A stretch of 64,000 nt of DNA from JBDHTS01 sp044221445 (GTDB lineage Bacteria > Pseudomonadota > Alphaproteobacteria > Micavibrionales > Micavibrionaceae): positions 317,167 to 381,166 of the forward strand of contig JBGAPF010000001.1 of NCBI GenBank assembly GCA_044221445.1. The letters are read 5' to 3'. Shown here one piece after another: positions 17,309 to 26,392 of the stretch (the first letter of the stretch is position 1; every line of letters starts with the position of its first letter). Position numbers and translations under genes: made by a program. The notes beneath the pieces are model-generated. The model was given only the letters and a program-made list of their open reading frames with translations, did no database searches and was not told the DNA's origin.

Positions 17309-18619
17309 TTATACCGGCGCTCTGGGTATCGTGCCGCGTTCGAGCGCCGTGGCGATGCCCTGCCCCAGGCCGATACACATCGTGGCGACGCCGTAGTTCA
17401 GTTCCTTGGGTTTCCCTGCCGATTCCGCCAGGGTCCGCGCAAGAGTCATGACAATACGCGCGCCGGTTGCGCCGAGCGGATGGTTGCGCGCCAGGGCGCC
17501 GCCATGCATATTCACGCCGTCCATGTCGAACGGTATGCCCTGCCGGTTGAACTCTTTCAGAACCGCCAGGCTCTGGGGCGCGAAGGCCTCGTTGAGTTCC
17601 AGCGCGTGGATCAGGGGTATGCCCGAGGCGCGAACCACTTTTCTGGTGGACTCGACCGGACCGATCCCCATGATTTCAGGGGCGCAGCCGCTTTGAGCGC
17701 AGGCCAGGATACGCGCCAGGATCGGCAGGCCGTTACGCAGGGCATAGGCCTCGGACGTCACCATGACCGCGCTGACTCCGTCGGCGGTGGGCGCGGCGGT
17801 GGCCGCCGTTATGCTGAAGCCTTTCTTTACCGGGCGCATCTGCGCCAGCTGAGCCAGGCCATCCGCTTCGCTGTCATAAGACTGGATGCTGTCATCCTCT
17901 ATGACAAAACGATGGGCGGGAACGGGCATGGTGTCGAAGCGGACGTATTCCCTGCCGTTCTCCTTTCTCGCGACCGCGACCGGCACGATCTCCCCCGCGG
18001 TCCAGTTGTCTTTTTCGGCCTTGGCGGCGTTCATCTGGGAACGAAGGGCGAAAGCGTCCTGTTCCGCCCGTGAAATGCTATAGAGTTCCGCAAGGTTTTC
18101 CCCTGTGAACAGCATGTCCAGGCTGGTGCGGGGAACGTTGCTTTTGACATGGGGATTTAAAGAGGGCCGTCCGCCCATCATATTCGGATTGCTGCTCATG
18201 TCCTCCATCCCGCCGGCGATATAGACGGGATGATCATAGCCTGTCAGAGGGCTTGCGATGGCGGCCGCGGCGTCATGGATCGTCTGCATGGACGATCCGC
18301 AGAACTTGTTGACGGTCGTTCCGCCGGCCGTTTCAGGCAGAAGGGAGTATCTGTGCCGCGACAGCATGTGCGCGACGTTCAGCCCGTTCGGTCCTTCCGG
18401 AAACGCGCATCCCATCAGGACGGCTTCGATATGGGCCGGGTCGATTCCGGTGGTGTCGATGATATTGTTGATCACAAGGACGGCCAGGTCGTCGGACGGC
18501 AGGCCGCTCAGCTGGCCGGGCCTGTCGCCCCGCGCCGCTCTGGTGAAGGCTGTGCGCCATCCCCCGCCCTGGACGAGGACGGGCGTATGGTCGGGATCGG
18601 TCTTTGCGAGTGAATACAT
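17309..18619 (-). CDS. fadA: Acetyl-CoA C-acyltransferase (3-ketoacyl-CoA thiolase)
   Basis: Last enzyme of the beta-oxidation cycle, releasing acetyl-CoA. It is 436 aa. The acyl-accepting Cys is in NKFCGSSMQTIHDAA (Cys107), the catalytic His in GGALARNHPLGATGAR and the second catalytic Cys in ATMCIGLGQG. AGGGAG lies upstream of the ATG. It sits between the acyl-CoA ligase gene (19-base gap) and the hydroxyacyl-CoA dehydrogenase gene. The FadA symbol is by function and context; an AtoB-like biosynthetic role is less likely in this operon. Confidence 0.92.
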   Translation of the reverse strand: MYSLAKTDPDHTPVLVQGGGWRTAFTRAARGDRPGQLSGLPSDDLAVLVINNIIDTTGIDPAHIEAVLMGCAFPEGPNGLNVAHMLSRHRYSLLPETAGGTTVNKFCGSSMQTIHDAAAAIASPLTGYDHPVYIAGGMEDMSSNPNMMGGRPSLNPHVKSNVPRTSLDMLFTGENLAELYSISRAEQDAFALRSQMNAAKAEKDNWTAGEIVPVAVARKENGREYVRFDTMPVPAHRFVIEDDSIQSYDSEADGLAQLAQMRPVKKGFSITAATAAPTADGVSAVMVTSEAYALRNGLPILARILACAQSGCAPEIMGIGPVESTRKVVRASGIPLIHALELNEAFAPQSLAVLKEFNRQGIPFDMDGVNMHGGALARNHPLGATGARIVMTLARTLAESAGKPKELNYGVATMCIGLGQGIATALERGTIPRAPV

Positions 18620-18638
18620 GGTTTTAAATCTCCCTGTC

Positions 18639-20720
18639 TTAAACCGGTGTCGGCGCTGCGGGCGAGCTTGCCGTCGGCGCGGCTATGAACGAATCCCTGC
18701 GTTGTTCCTGGATCGGAAACCAGTCGGGTTTTCCCGACGCGCCGACGTTGATCTCACCCAGCTCGATGTATTTGGGAATTATCTTGCTGTCCAGGCCCTG
18801 GACCGTCAGGAAATTCCGGATCGAATCAGGTGTGACGTCGGAAGGCGCGCCCGGCTTCAGCTGGACCACCGCCAGAATGGCCTCCCCGCTTTCCCGGTCC
18901 AGCACTCCGACCGCCGCGCACAGGCTGACATGGGGATGGTTCCCCAGCGCTTTTTCAACATCCTCGGCGGAAACGTTCTGGGCGTTGACCTTCACGACGC
19001 GCTTTATCCGCCCCGTCACGGCCAGCTTTCCGCTTCTATCGATAAAACCCAGGTCGCCGGTGTTCAGCCAGCCGTCTTCCAGGAAGACGTTCGCCGTCGC
19101 CTCGGGGTCGTTGTAATATCCCATCGCCCGCTGCGGCCCGCGCATCTGGATCAGGCCGATTTCCCCCCGGTTCAGGATGCGGTCCGGATCGTTATTGTCC
19201 ATGATCCGGATTTCCGTTCCGGGGAACGGGTATCCCACGGTGGTGGGGTCGTTATCGTCGGGATCGTTGTTCGACGTGCCGACGGGGCCGAATTCCGTCA
19301 TGCCGTATCCCGGCATCATAAGACCGGGCCGGCGAACGCATGTTTCGAATTCTTCTCTTAACCCGTCCCATAGCGGCGCGCCGCCGGGGATGACGGCCTT
19401 AAGGGAAGACCAGTCGTGCAGGGACGCATTCGGATTCTGCAGCATACGGCTGTGCCAGGGCGGTATGGACAGCATCATGGTCGGTTTGTAGCGCGTGACA
19501 GCCCGCGCGATGGCGCTGGTGTCGTACGGGTCGGCAATATCGAGCAGAAGCGATCCGTTTAGAAACGGAAACCACAAGCCCATCGTCGAGGGCAAGATAT
19601 GCCGTTTCGGCAGGAAGTTCAGCATGGTCTCGCGCGGCGTTTGCGTGTGGTCGATGTCAAGCCACGAAAAATGCTGTGTTGCCTGCAGGGCGTTGCACAC
19701 AATATTGCGATGGCTCAGCATCACCCATTGGGTACTGCCGCTGGTGCCGCTGGTCGGCTGCAGAAGCGCCAGACCCTGCGGATCGCGCGGCACGGGCTCG
19801 GGCTTCCCGCCCTTGGCCAGCAGGTCGCGAAACCGGATCGTCCTGTCGTTCCAGGCCCCCGCCGAAAGCGGCAGCGCGCCCGCGGGGCGGATATCTTGTT
19901 CCCGCACGGTCAGCGCCGACTCGGCCTTTATCTGCGGCCCGCGAACGTTACCGAAATAGTTGGGGTCCATGCGGGAATATAAAATCCAGATGGCCGTTTT
20001 TTTCGTGGTTTCTTTAAGGGCTGCGGCCTTATCCGCGCGCCATTCGCGGAAATCGTCCAGCCTCTGCCGCAGGCTGTCCCGCGTCAGGTTGTGTTTGATG
20101 CGTTGCTTCCATTTGGCGGTCCAGCCATGAATCTGCTTGGATTCCCGCAACCTGTAAGCCAAAGCTTCCGGGGGCTGCAGCAAGGCTGTCAATGAGCAGG
20201 AAATCAGGTTTTTTATTTTCGTCCCCTGGATGGCCGTCTGGCAGATATCGACGAAATCGTAGACGTCGAAGGTCGCGAGATAATCCGGTTCGGTCGCGAG
20301 GATCGCGTCATGCACGCGCTGCGCCACCATCATCGGCTTGCTTTCCCTGTCTTTCTTGGAGGACAGCATGATGTTCACGACAACCCCTCCGGCTTTCAGC
20401 ACGCCAAGCGTCAGAAAAGCGTCGTAGGGCGTGCTGGGCATGAACAGCGCGACGCGGTCGCCCGGCTTCATCCCCCGTTTCTGGAATCCGGCGGCGACCT
20501 CGTCCGAAATCCTGTCCACGTCGTCGTACGTCCAGCGGCGGTCCATGACCTTTCCGGGAAAGATCAGCGCTTCCTCGTTCCGCCGCGTCGGCGCATGCGC
20601 GATTCTCTGGAACGCTTCGACCAGCGTCAGGTCGGGAACGTCGAAATCCGGCCCGCGGACATAGGCAAGATTGTCTTTGGCTGTTTTCGTGGCGGGGGCA
20701 AGCATACTCATCCATCCCAT
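18639..20720 (-). CDS. Long-chain fatty-acid--CoA ligase (AMP-binding), with an altered P-loop
   Basis: First gene of the beta-oxidation operon; it activates fatty acids to acyl-CoA via acyl-AMP. It is 693 aa, with the ANL-family motifs YGMTEFGPVG, GWLNTGDLG and GRIKRVVKVNAQNVSAEDVE and a C-terminal ASGKPDW with the usual catalytic Lys. The nucleotide-binding P-loop reads TSGTSGSTQWVMLSH where most relatives have a Pro-Lys-Gly, so the conserved Lys is replaced by Gln. There is also an N-terminal extension and a basic insertion (about residues 195-260). An alternative start lies 9 bases downstream. Confidence 0.88.
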   Translation of the reverse strand: MGWMSMLAPATKTAKDNLAYVRGPDFDVPDLTLVEAFQRIAHAPTRRNEEALIFPGKVMDRRWTYDDVDRISDEVAAGFQKRGMKPGDRVALFMPSTPYDAFLTLGVLKAGGVVVNIMLSSKKDRESKPMMVAQRVHDAILATEPDYLATFDVYDFVDICQTAIQGTKIKNLISCSLTALLQPPEALAYRLRESKQIHGWTAKWKQRIKHNLTRDSLRQRLDDFREWRADKAAALKETTKKTAIWILYSRMDPNYFGNVRGPQIKAESALTVREQDIRPAGALPLSAGAWNDRTIRFRDLLAKGGKPEPVPRDPQGLALLQPTSGTSGSTQWVMLSHRNIVCNALQATQHFSWLDIDHTQTPRETMLNFLPKRHILPSTMGLWFPFLNGSLLLDIADPYDTSAIARAVTRYKPTMMLSIPPWHSRMLQNPNASLHDWSSLKAVIPGGAPLWDGLREEFETCVRRPGLMMPGYGMTEFGPVGTSNNDPDDNDPTTVGYPFPGTEIRIMDNNDPDRILNRGEIGLIQMRGPQRAMGYYNDPEATANVFLEDGWLNTGDLGFIDRSGKLAVTGRIKRVVKVNAQNVSAEDVEKALGNHPHVSLCAAVGVLDRESGEAILAVVQLKPGAPSDVTPDSIRNFLTVQGLDSKIIPKYIELGEINVGASGKPDWFPIQEQRRDSFIAAPTASSPAAPTPV

Positions 20721-20827
20721 GCATGTTTTTTAATTTTTATAACTGGCATCCTTAGCAGCGTGTTTTTTTCCCGTAAAGAGGCGAAATGTGATGCACCTGC
20801 GAAGGAATATCATGAAAACCGCGGCTG

Positions 20828-20856
20828 TTGACACCTTCCGATATTTTCCTTAAGCA
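20828..20856 (+). promoter_or_regulatory. Possible promoter of the MaoC-like gene
   Basis: TTGACA at 20828-20833 is a perfect -35 element. TAAGCA at 20851-20856, 17 bases further on, is a moderate -10 element. Transcription would start about 30 bases before the GAGGAGG ribosome-binding site. The gap between the divergent ligase operon and this gene (20721-20894) holds nothing else I can identify. Confidence 0.45.
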
Positions 20857-20894
20857 GACTCAATAAAACATAAAAGATAACAGAGGAGGACGAT

Positions 20895-21803
20895 ATGACG
20901 TTTGTGGCCATGAAGGAACCTACAAGAACTGTTCACAAACAGCATATCGCCGCTATCTTTATGAAAGCGATTATGGCGCAACGACGCGACCCTGAAGCGC
21001 TGATATCCTCTGATATCGACCTTCCCCTTGCTGCTCATGAAGTTCCTATTGATCCAGAAAATGTTGAGAAATTTTCAGAAATAACAGGCCATCGCACAGA
21101 AACAGGAACTCTGCCTCCAAATTATTTTTTTCGCTTGGCTTACCCTGTTATGCTCATGATCGGCGTTGATGACGCTTTCCCATTTCGACCGTTCGGGGTT
21201 CTCCATAGAAAGAACAGGACAGATATTTTAAAACCTGTGCCTATAGACCCGAAAATTGTAATGAAAATTAGTTCGCAGTTACGTTCTTTTGAGGCAACAG
21301 AAACGAGTACGCTTTTAAATTTTGACACAAGCTTCTCGATTGACGGTGAAATCGTTGCGACAATGGCTACGACAGGCGCCGATACCAGCAAGCCGAGAAG
21401 CCATGCGAACCGAAACCGTACACGCCAGGCGCCCGATATGAAAGCTGAGTGGTCTAAAGCCGGAGACCTGATGCTGCCGCTTATGCTGGGAATGCAATAT
21501 GCGCCAATGAGCGAAGACTGGAATACCGGCCATATTCCTTACTCAAGGATACTAAGCGATCCTAAACGGCATACAACCCTGCAAGGCAATTGTTCTTCAT
21601 CGAGGATGCTCGCCCATGCTGCCGGAGATCCTGTTAATCAAAGGGGTTACGGAGTGGTTGAAACAGAGTATCGAGCGCCTGTCCCGCTGCCAAGTCTTCA
21701 GCAAGTGTGGGTACGCGATGAGGGGAAAGATAGGCATATAGCTTTATTCGACCCAAAGCAGAACAGAATAACCGTCGAAGCGAGCCTGTCCGGCCCTGGA
21801 TAA
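20895..21803 (+). CDS. MaoC-like hot-dog domain protein
   Basis: A 302-aa protein. The middle part has the hot-dog dehydratase pattern: TGTLPPNYFFRLAYPVMLMI, then FPFRPFGVLHRKNRTDILKP. It is close to the MaoC-like proteins often found with fatty-acid genes. The catalytic Asp/His pair of classical MaoC hydratases is not obvious, so it may bind or process acyl-CoA differently. GAGGAGG gives a strong start. It is divergent from the beta-oxidation operon. Its base composition looks more AT-rich than its neighbours, which may mean separate ancestry. Enzyme activity is inferred. Confidence 0.7.
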   Translation: MTFVAMKEPTRTVHKQHIAAIFMKAIMAQRRDPEALISSDIDLPLAAHEVPIDPENVEKFSEITGHRTETGTLPPNYFFRLAYPVMLMIGVDDAFPFRPFGVLHRKNRTDILKPVPIDPKIVMKISSQLRSFEATETSTLLNFDTSFSIDGEIVATMATTGADTSKPRSHANRNRTRQAPDMKAEWSKAGDLMLPLMLGMQYAPMSEDWNTGHIPYSRILSDPKRHTTLQGNCSSSRMLAHAAGDPVNQRGYGVVETEYRAPVPLPSLQQVWVRDEGKDRHIALFDPKQNRITVEASLSGPG

Positions 21804-21891
21804 AATCTTCCTGCCGAAGGATGACAAAGCCCACTGGCAGGACTAGATTGATTGCGGTCATAACATCCGTCGATCCATCGGGAGGTCATTC

Positions 21892-22467
21892 ATGCCCACA
21901 TTCACCGTCGCCGTTCTTGTCGGCAGCCTGCGTAAGGATTCCACCAACCTGAAGCTGGCGAAGGCGCTGGCGAAACTGGGCAAGGACCGGTTCGAGCCGA
22001 AATACATCCAGATCGGCGACCTGCCCTTGTTCAACCAGGACCTTGAGGCCGATTTTCCCGCGACCGCGAAACGCATGAAAAGCGAGATCGAGGGCGCGGA
22101 CGCTGTCCTTATCGTCACCCCCGAATATAACCGTGGCATGCCCGGACCTTTGAAAAACGCCATCGACTGGGCCAGCCGCCCCTACGGCAAAAACTCTTTC
22201 GCGGGCAAGCCCGGCGCGATCATCGGCACGTCTCCCGGCGCCATCGGCACGGCGGTGTCGCAGCATAATCTGCGGCCCACCCTCGCCTATCTCGACATCG
22301 CCCTGATGGGCCAGCCCGAGGCCTATGTCCAATTCAAGGAAGGCCTGATCGACGCCGAAGGCACCATTTCGAACCCGGACACGCAGAAATTCCTGCAGGG
22401 CTTCGTCGACAAGTTCTGCGCCTGGTGCGAAGGCTGCCCGAGCCTGAAACAAAAGAAAGCGGCTTAA
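21892..22467 (+). CDS. NADPH-dependent FMN reductase (chromate/quinone reductase type)
   Basis: Flavodoxin-fold reductase, 191 aa. VLVGSLRKDSTNLKLAKAL is the phosphate-binding loop for FMN, and VTPEYNRGMPGPLKNAIDWAS is the family signature. Relatives reduce quinones, azo dyes or chromate and protect against oxidative stress. GGGAGG precedes the ATG. It is first in a three-gene run with a tautomerase (10-base gap) and a patatin, suggesting redox detoxification, although no common pathway is evident. Confidence 0.88.
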   Translation: MPTFTVAVLVGSLRKDSTNLKLAKALAKLGKDRFEPKYIQIGDLPLFNQDLEADFPATAKRMKSEIEGADAVLIVTPEYNRGMPGPLKNAIDWASRPYGKNSFAGKPGAIIGTSPGAIGTAVSQHNLRPTLAYLDIALMGQPEAYVQFKEGLIDAEGTISNPDTQKFLQGFVDKFCAWCEGCPSLKQKKAA

Positions 22468-22477
22468 GGAGAAAACC

Positions 22478-22666
22478 ATGCCAACCATCCATATCCACAT
22501 GCTCGCGGGCCGGAGCGTCGACCAGAAACGCGCGCTGGTCGACAAAGTGACCAAAGCCGTCTGCGAAACCGTGAACACCGTGCCGGAACAGGTGAAGATC
22601 ATCATCGCGGACATGGCGCACACGGATTACGCGGTCGGCGGCGTCCTCCATGCCGATAAAAAATAA
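22478..22666 (+). CDS. 4-oxalocrotonate tautomerase family protein
   Basis: Short tautomerase of 62 aa, the standard length. Met is followed by Pro (MPTIHIHMLAGRSVDQKRAL), so Pro1 would be the catalytic base after Met removal. The active-site Arg is in LAGRS. Family members act as small hexamers on enol substrates; the natural substrate here is unknown. AAGGAG lies upstream of the start, and the 3' end overlaps the patatin gene by 17 bases. Confidence 0.88.
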   Translation: MPTIHIHMLAGRSVDQKRALVDKVTKAVCETVNTVPEQVKIIIADMAHTDYAVGGVLHADKK

Positions 22667-23726
22667 GGCCCCGAAGCGCAAAATCATCAACCTCGCGCTC
22701 CAGGGCGGCGGCGCGCATGGCGCGTTCACTTGGGGCGTGCTCGACGCGCTGCTAGAGGATGACCGCATCGACATCGAAGGCATCGCCGCCACCTCCGCCG
22801 GCGCGATGAACGCCGCCGTGATGGCGCAGGGCCTGAACAACGGCGGCGTCGAATCCGCGCGCCAGCTTCTGCATACGTTCTGGGAGCGCGTATCCCAGGC
22901 CGGCGCGTTCTACAGCCCGGTCGCTGGTGCTGCTGCGAACTGGCCGAACATGCTCGGCCCCTGGGCGGAGGCCGCCGAACAGGCTGCCAGCTACGGCCTG
23001 TTCGAGATGGCGACCAACTTCCTCTCCCCCTACCAGTTCAATCCGGCGAACGTCCACCCGCTGCGCCCGATCCTGGAAGAGATGCTGGACATCCCGCAGC
23101 TGCAAAGCGACTGCTCGGTCAAGCTGTTCGTCAGCGCCACATCCGTCCGCACCGGCAACGGGCGCATTTTCTCGAACGAAGACATCGGCATCGACGCCCT
23201 CGTCGCCTCCGCCGCCCTGCCCACCCTGTTCCAGGCGGTGCAGATCGGCACGGAATATTACTGGGACGGCGGCTATGCGGGGAATCCGCCGCTCTGGCCG
23301 CTGTTCAACCGGGCGGTCAGCCGCGACATCTTGATCGTCCACGTCAACCCCATCGTTCGCGACGAACTGCCCGACCGCGCGTCGAGCATCGACAATCGCC
23401 TGAACGAGATCACATTCAACGCCTCGCTTCTCGACGAGCTCCGCGCCATCAATTTCGTGAAAAAGCTGATCCGCGAAAACTGGCTGCGCGACGAATACAA
23501 GGACCGGATGAAAGACATCCTGATCCACGCCATCCGCGCCGACAAGGTGTTGAAGGATCTCTCCGTCGCCTCGAAATTCGACACGAGCTGGGATTTCCTC
23601 ACCCGCCTGCGCGACCTCGGCCGCGTCGAGGGCAAGGCCTGGGTGGACGAGCATTACGATGAGCTGGGCGTCGAGGACACGGTCGATATCGTGAAGGAAT
23701 ACCTGAATATTGGCGTCGGGGAATGA
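22650..23726 (+). CDS. Patatin-like phospholipase
   Basis: Serine acyl hydrolase with a Ser-Asp dyad, 358 aa. The oxyanion loop is LQGGGAHGAF (about residues 17-26). The nucleophile elbow is AATSAGAMN (Ser49), with Ala in the first position of the usual GxSxG. The dyad Asp is in YYWDGGYAGNPP. There is no signal peptide. The start overlaps the tautomerase gene by 17 bases in another frame, suggesting coupling. Likely role is membrane lipid turnover or degradation of storage polymer. The gene ends 3 bases from the convergent GGDEF gene. Confidence 0.9.
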   Translation: MPIKNKAPKRKIINLALQGGGAHGAFTWGVLDALLEDDRIDIEGIAATSAGAMNAAVMAQGLNNGGVESARQLLHTFWERVSQAGAFYSPVAGAAANWPNMLGPWAEAAEQAASYGLFEMATNFLSPYQFNPANVHPLRPILEEMLDIPQLQSDCSVKLFVSATSVRTGNGRIFSNEDIGIDALVASAALPTLFQAVQIGTEYYWDGGYAGNPPLWPLFNRAVSRDILIVHVNPIVRDELPDRASSIDNRLNEITFNASLLDELRAINFVKKLIRENWLRDEYKDRMKDILIHAIRADKVLKDLSVASKFDTSWDFLTRLRDLGRVEGKAWVDEHYDELGVEDTVDIVKEYLNIGVGE

Positions 23727-23729
23727 CCG

Positions 23730-24446
23730 TCAGTTAGGCCCCGCCGAAAGACCGGCCGCGGTTTTTCTCGACTGCTTGGCCCGGTACATGTTCCGGTCCG
23801 CTTCTTCCAGCAGGGTTTCGATGGTCGGATAGATCTGCAGCGTTTCCTTGCTGACGAGGACGAACCCGATGCTGGCGCCCGCCTTGAGCGTGCGGCCCTT
23901 ATAGGGGACCTCGAGATTTTCGATCGCGGCTTGCAGGCGCGCCATGGCCGCGTAAGGAAAAGCCTCGTTGGTGTCGTCCACCAGGAACACCATGAATTCG
24001 TCGCCGCCATAGCGGGCGACGGGTTCATGGTCGCGCGTTTTTCGGTCCAGGGTCGCGGCGACGGCTTTCAGGACCGCGTCCCCTGCCAGATGCCCGTGCG
24101 TGTCGTTCAGCGCCTTGAATCCGTCCAGGTCGATGAACAGAAGGGCGCCCTTTTTTTCCTTATCCATTTCCCCCGCCCGCTTCCTGGGCGAATGACGCTG
24201 GATCCTGTTGATCTCCTCGGTTATGCGCTCTTCGAAATAATACCGGTTATGCAGGCCGGTCAGCCGGTCGCGAAACCCGTTATTGTTCAGCGCGTCGAGA
24301 AGGACGCCGATAACCCTGCCCACGGCCGGCGATTTTTTGGCCAGCGCGGTCAGCCTCGATATATCCCGTTGTGAAAGGCCGGGTATCCCGCCTTCCCCCG
24401 CCCCGGACGCCCTGCCCCCGAACATCGCCTTGAGATTCTTATACAT
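23730..24446 (-). CDS. Diguanylate cyclase (GGDEF domain)
   Basis: Makes the second messenger cyclic di-GMP. It is 238 aa from the ATG at 24446. A short N-terminal helical region with no recognised sensor domain is followed by a full GGDEF domain: DRLTGLHNRYYFEERI, LFIDLDGFKALNDTHGHLAGD and RYGGDEFMVFLVDD. The product-inhibition site upstream reads RDHE instead of RxxD. A longer form from an ATG at 24521 is possible, but those residues look non-coding. Neither start has a strong ribosome-binding site. No membrane segment, so probably cytosolic. Confidence 0.88.
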   Translation of the reverse strand: MYKNLKAMFGGRASGAGEGGIPGLSQRDISRLTALAKKSPAVGRVIGVLLDALNNNGFRDRLTGLHNRYYFEERITEEINRIQRHSPRKRAGEMDKEKKGALLFIDLDGFKALNDTHGHLAGDAVLKAVAATLDRKTRDHEPVARYGGDEFMVFLVDDTNEAFPYAAMARLQAAIENLEVPYKGRTLKAGASIGFVLVSKETLQIYPTIETLLEEADRNMYRAKQSRKTAAGLSAGPN

Positions 24447-24581
24447 AAAAATCAGGATGTCGTTATTTGAAGTCTCTGGCAAGGGCCAGAATGATCTTGT
24501 AACCCGGAAATAGTGCCGCAAAAAATCTTATGAAATTTCAACCCGACGATCCCGTGACGCAGAACTGGCGTCCCGTGTTCG

Positions 24582-25316
24582 TCAGAAGCCGTAAAGGCTG
24601 CATTGTCCCGATGTTATGTTCCCCGCGCTGTAGAGAACCCGGACGGCCGTGATGGCCGTCGTGTTGCCGTTATAATTGCCCCCGCCATAGGAGGTTTCGA
24701 GCGTCGTCGTTCCGTTCAGGGATACCATTCCGGTCCATGTGGCGTTTTTGTAAGTTCCGCCGCTCGCCATGTTGTACAGCGTCATGTCGAACGATGTATA
24801 GCCCGATGTCGACGATGTCCCGTTGTTGCTGATTGGAAAGCCGGAATAGTTTGTCGATTGAAAAATCGCGTTGCCGGGCGTGGTATTGCTGACATAAATA
24901 GCGGTCGAAGAGTTCGCCGTCTGCCATGTCGGCGTTGCGCCCTGTCCCAGTTGGACCCTGACCAGGTTTCCCGATGTCGCGGATACGAGGTTGGTGCAGA
25001 GAAGGCGAAGATAGGTGTAGCTGCTGCCAAGCCCCGTCCATTGCAGACTGGCGGAGGCGCTCGCGGTCTGCGTCGAGATCAGGCTCAGGGACCCCCCGCC
25101 GAAAGTCGTCCACGCCGACCCGTTGCAAAAAGTCCAAGCGTCGGTGGAACTGTTGAAGCGGATATTGCCGTCATGCGCGCTGTCGCATGTGTCGGAGTCG
25201 TAGCCGACCTTGACCGACCCGCCCGCGAAATTGCCGGAAATCTCCTGCGCATGGGCGGGACCGACCGCAAGCAGGAAAAGGATTATGGCGGCCGCCAGCA
25301 GGCGTTTCTGCGTCAT
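24582..25316 (-). CDS. Secreted fibre-like protein of unknown function
   Basis: A 244-aa product with a clear signal peptide (MTQKRLLAAAIILFLLAVGP, cleavage after AHA). The mature protein is rich in Ser, Thr, Asn and Gly. It carries CDSAHDGNIRFNSSTDAWTF followed by CNGSAW, a short Cys-bounded module also seen in tail-fibre-like surface proteins. The rest resembles a beta-rich receptor-binding or adhesin domain. A second protein at 28162-28722 has a related composition. No secretion partner is adjacent. Role at the cell surface is inferred. Confidence 0.65.
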   Translation of the reverse strand: MTQKRLLAAAIILFLLAVGPAHAQEISGNFAGGSVKVGYDSDTCDSAHDGNIRFNSSTDAWTFCNGSAWTTFGGGSLSLISTQTASASASLQWTGLGSSYTYLRLLCTNLVSATSGNLVRVQLGQGATPTWQTANSSTAIYVSNTTPGNAIFQSTNYSGFPISNNGTSSTSGYTSFDMTLYNMASGGTYKNATWTGMVSLNGTTTLETSYGGGNYNGNTTAITAVRVLYSAGNITSGQCSLYGF

Positions 25317-25641
25317 GGAGTATGTCTTTCTACAATGGATAGGTAGATATGGTTTTTCAGCATACAAAATATGAGTTTAGCATGACCGCCGTTTTATCGG
25401 CAATCGATGAAATTCTTTGGGGAAAGCCGCGCTTATCCGACCTGGATGCCCTATGCGATTTACTTCAAACTGAAATAACCGCCGTCACCTGAAAGAACAA
25501 AACCCGCCTCAAAAGCCGGTTTTTTACTGTGCATGGCGGGCAGGAGACCTTGAGGATTTAAAGCGACCTGCTTAATATTATAATTTGTTTGTAATAATGC
25601 TAATTATCACGGCCACTCACGGTTGCGGGTAGGGCCGATGG
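25317..25641. other. Intergenic stretch with a terminator-like hairpin and a tiny possible ORF
   Basis: AT-rich gap. An open frame of 36 codons starts at ATG 25382 (MTAVLSAIDEILWGKPRLSD) and ends at 25492; it has no good ribosome-binding site, so I do not call it a gene. Straight after it, at 25499-25525, AAAACC pairs with GGTTTT around a mismatched stem and runs into six T, a weak Rho-independent terminator on the plus strand. This combination hints at a small transcript or the remains of a gene. Confidence 0.35.
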
Positions 25642-26223
25642 CTAGGGTGTGACACCAGCTTTTTTGAGTGCCTGTTCGACTTCCGCCTTCACTCCGCTGT
25701 CCTTGTCGTTCTGCATGCTGTGAAGGCTTTTGCAGGCGCGCATGCGCACGGCTTCGTCGCCCGCATTCCTGCCGATGTCACCGAGGCCATGGGCCACACA
25801 GGAGCGCACCTGCGCCGACGGATCGCCCTTGAACCCCTCCAGCAACCCGATACCCTCCGATGTGGCGACCCGTTCCCCGACCAGTTCCGAAATGGTGAAG
25901 GGCACCATCCAGTCCTCGAACAGGCCGAACACGCGCCCGAACGCGTGCATCAGGCGCTGCTGGCTGCTGGCATCGATCTTAGGCCATTCCGTCATGACAA
26001 CCCGGATCAGACGCCACCCCCCGGGCGCTTGCCGCAGCCCCGGTGCTTCCACGAGGCGCTCGACCTCTCTGGCTAGGTCATCCGGCCATTCATCCAGCAT
26101 CAGCAGTCCGCTTTCCCAATTATAGATAGCGTCCGCTAATTCCTTCTCGCTGCATTGCCGTTCTAATTGGATGCAATCACAGAGAGATTTGATAGCATCA
26201 GGCCAGTTCACAGGACCGTTCAT
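25642..26223 (-). CDS. HEAT-like repeat protein of unknown function
   Basis: A 193-aa acidic, all-helical protein. The C-terminal half has repeated helical units such as GFKGDPSAQVRSCVAHGLGD and GDEAVRMRACKSLHSM, with the D-x-VR-A spacing of HEAT/armadillo repeats. That suggests a protein-binding scaffold. There are no membrane segments or catalytic motifs. It stands alone between two gene-poor gaps. Family not recognised beyond the repeat type. Confidence 0.6.
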   Translation of the reverse strand: MNGPVNWPDAIKSLCDCIQLERQCSEKELADAIYNWESGLLMLDEWPDDLAREVERLVEAPGLRQAPGGWRLIRVVMTEWPKIDASSQQRLMHAFGRVFGLFEDWMVPFTISELVGERVATSEGIGLLEGFKGDPSAQVRSCVAHGLGDIGRNAGDEAVRMRACKSLHSMQNDKDSGVKAEVEQALKKAGVTP

Positions 26224-26392
26224 TGGTGACTCCTGCCTTTTATTATCATTTTGGCCAAGGTAGGAGCAAGGTGACTGTTATTATTTACATACTGATAGTT
26301 ATCACGGCTACCGCAGGTTACGTACCTGTCCAACTAAAGCTGGAAATACCTGCTTGTCCGAGCGCAAAAAATGCAGCAAAGTTTGGAGGCCC

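Noticed and set aside
25382..25492. A 36-codon plus-strand frame before a weak terminator
   Set aside because: No ribosome-binding site and no similarity I can recognise; mentioned only in the intergenic entry.
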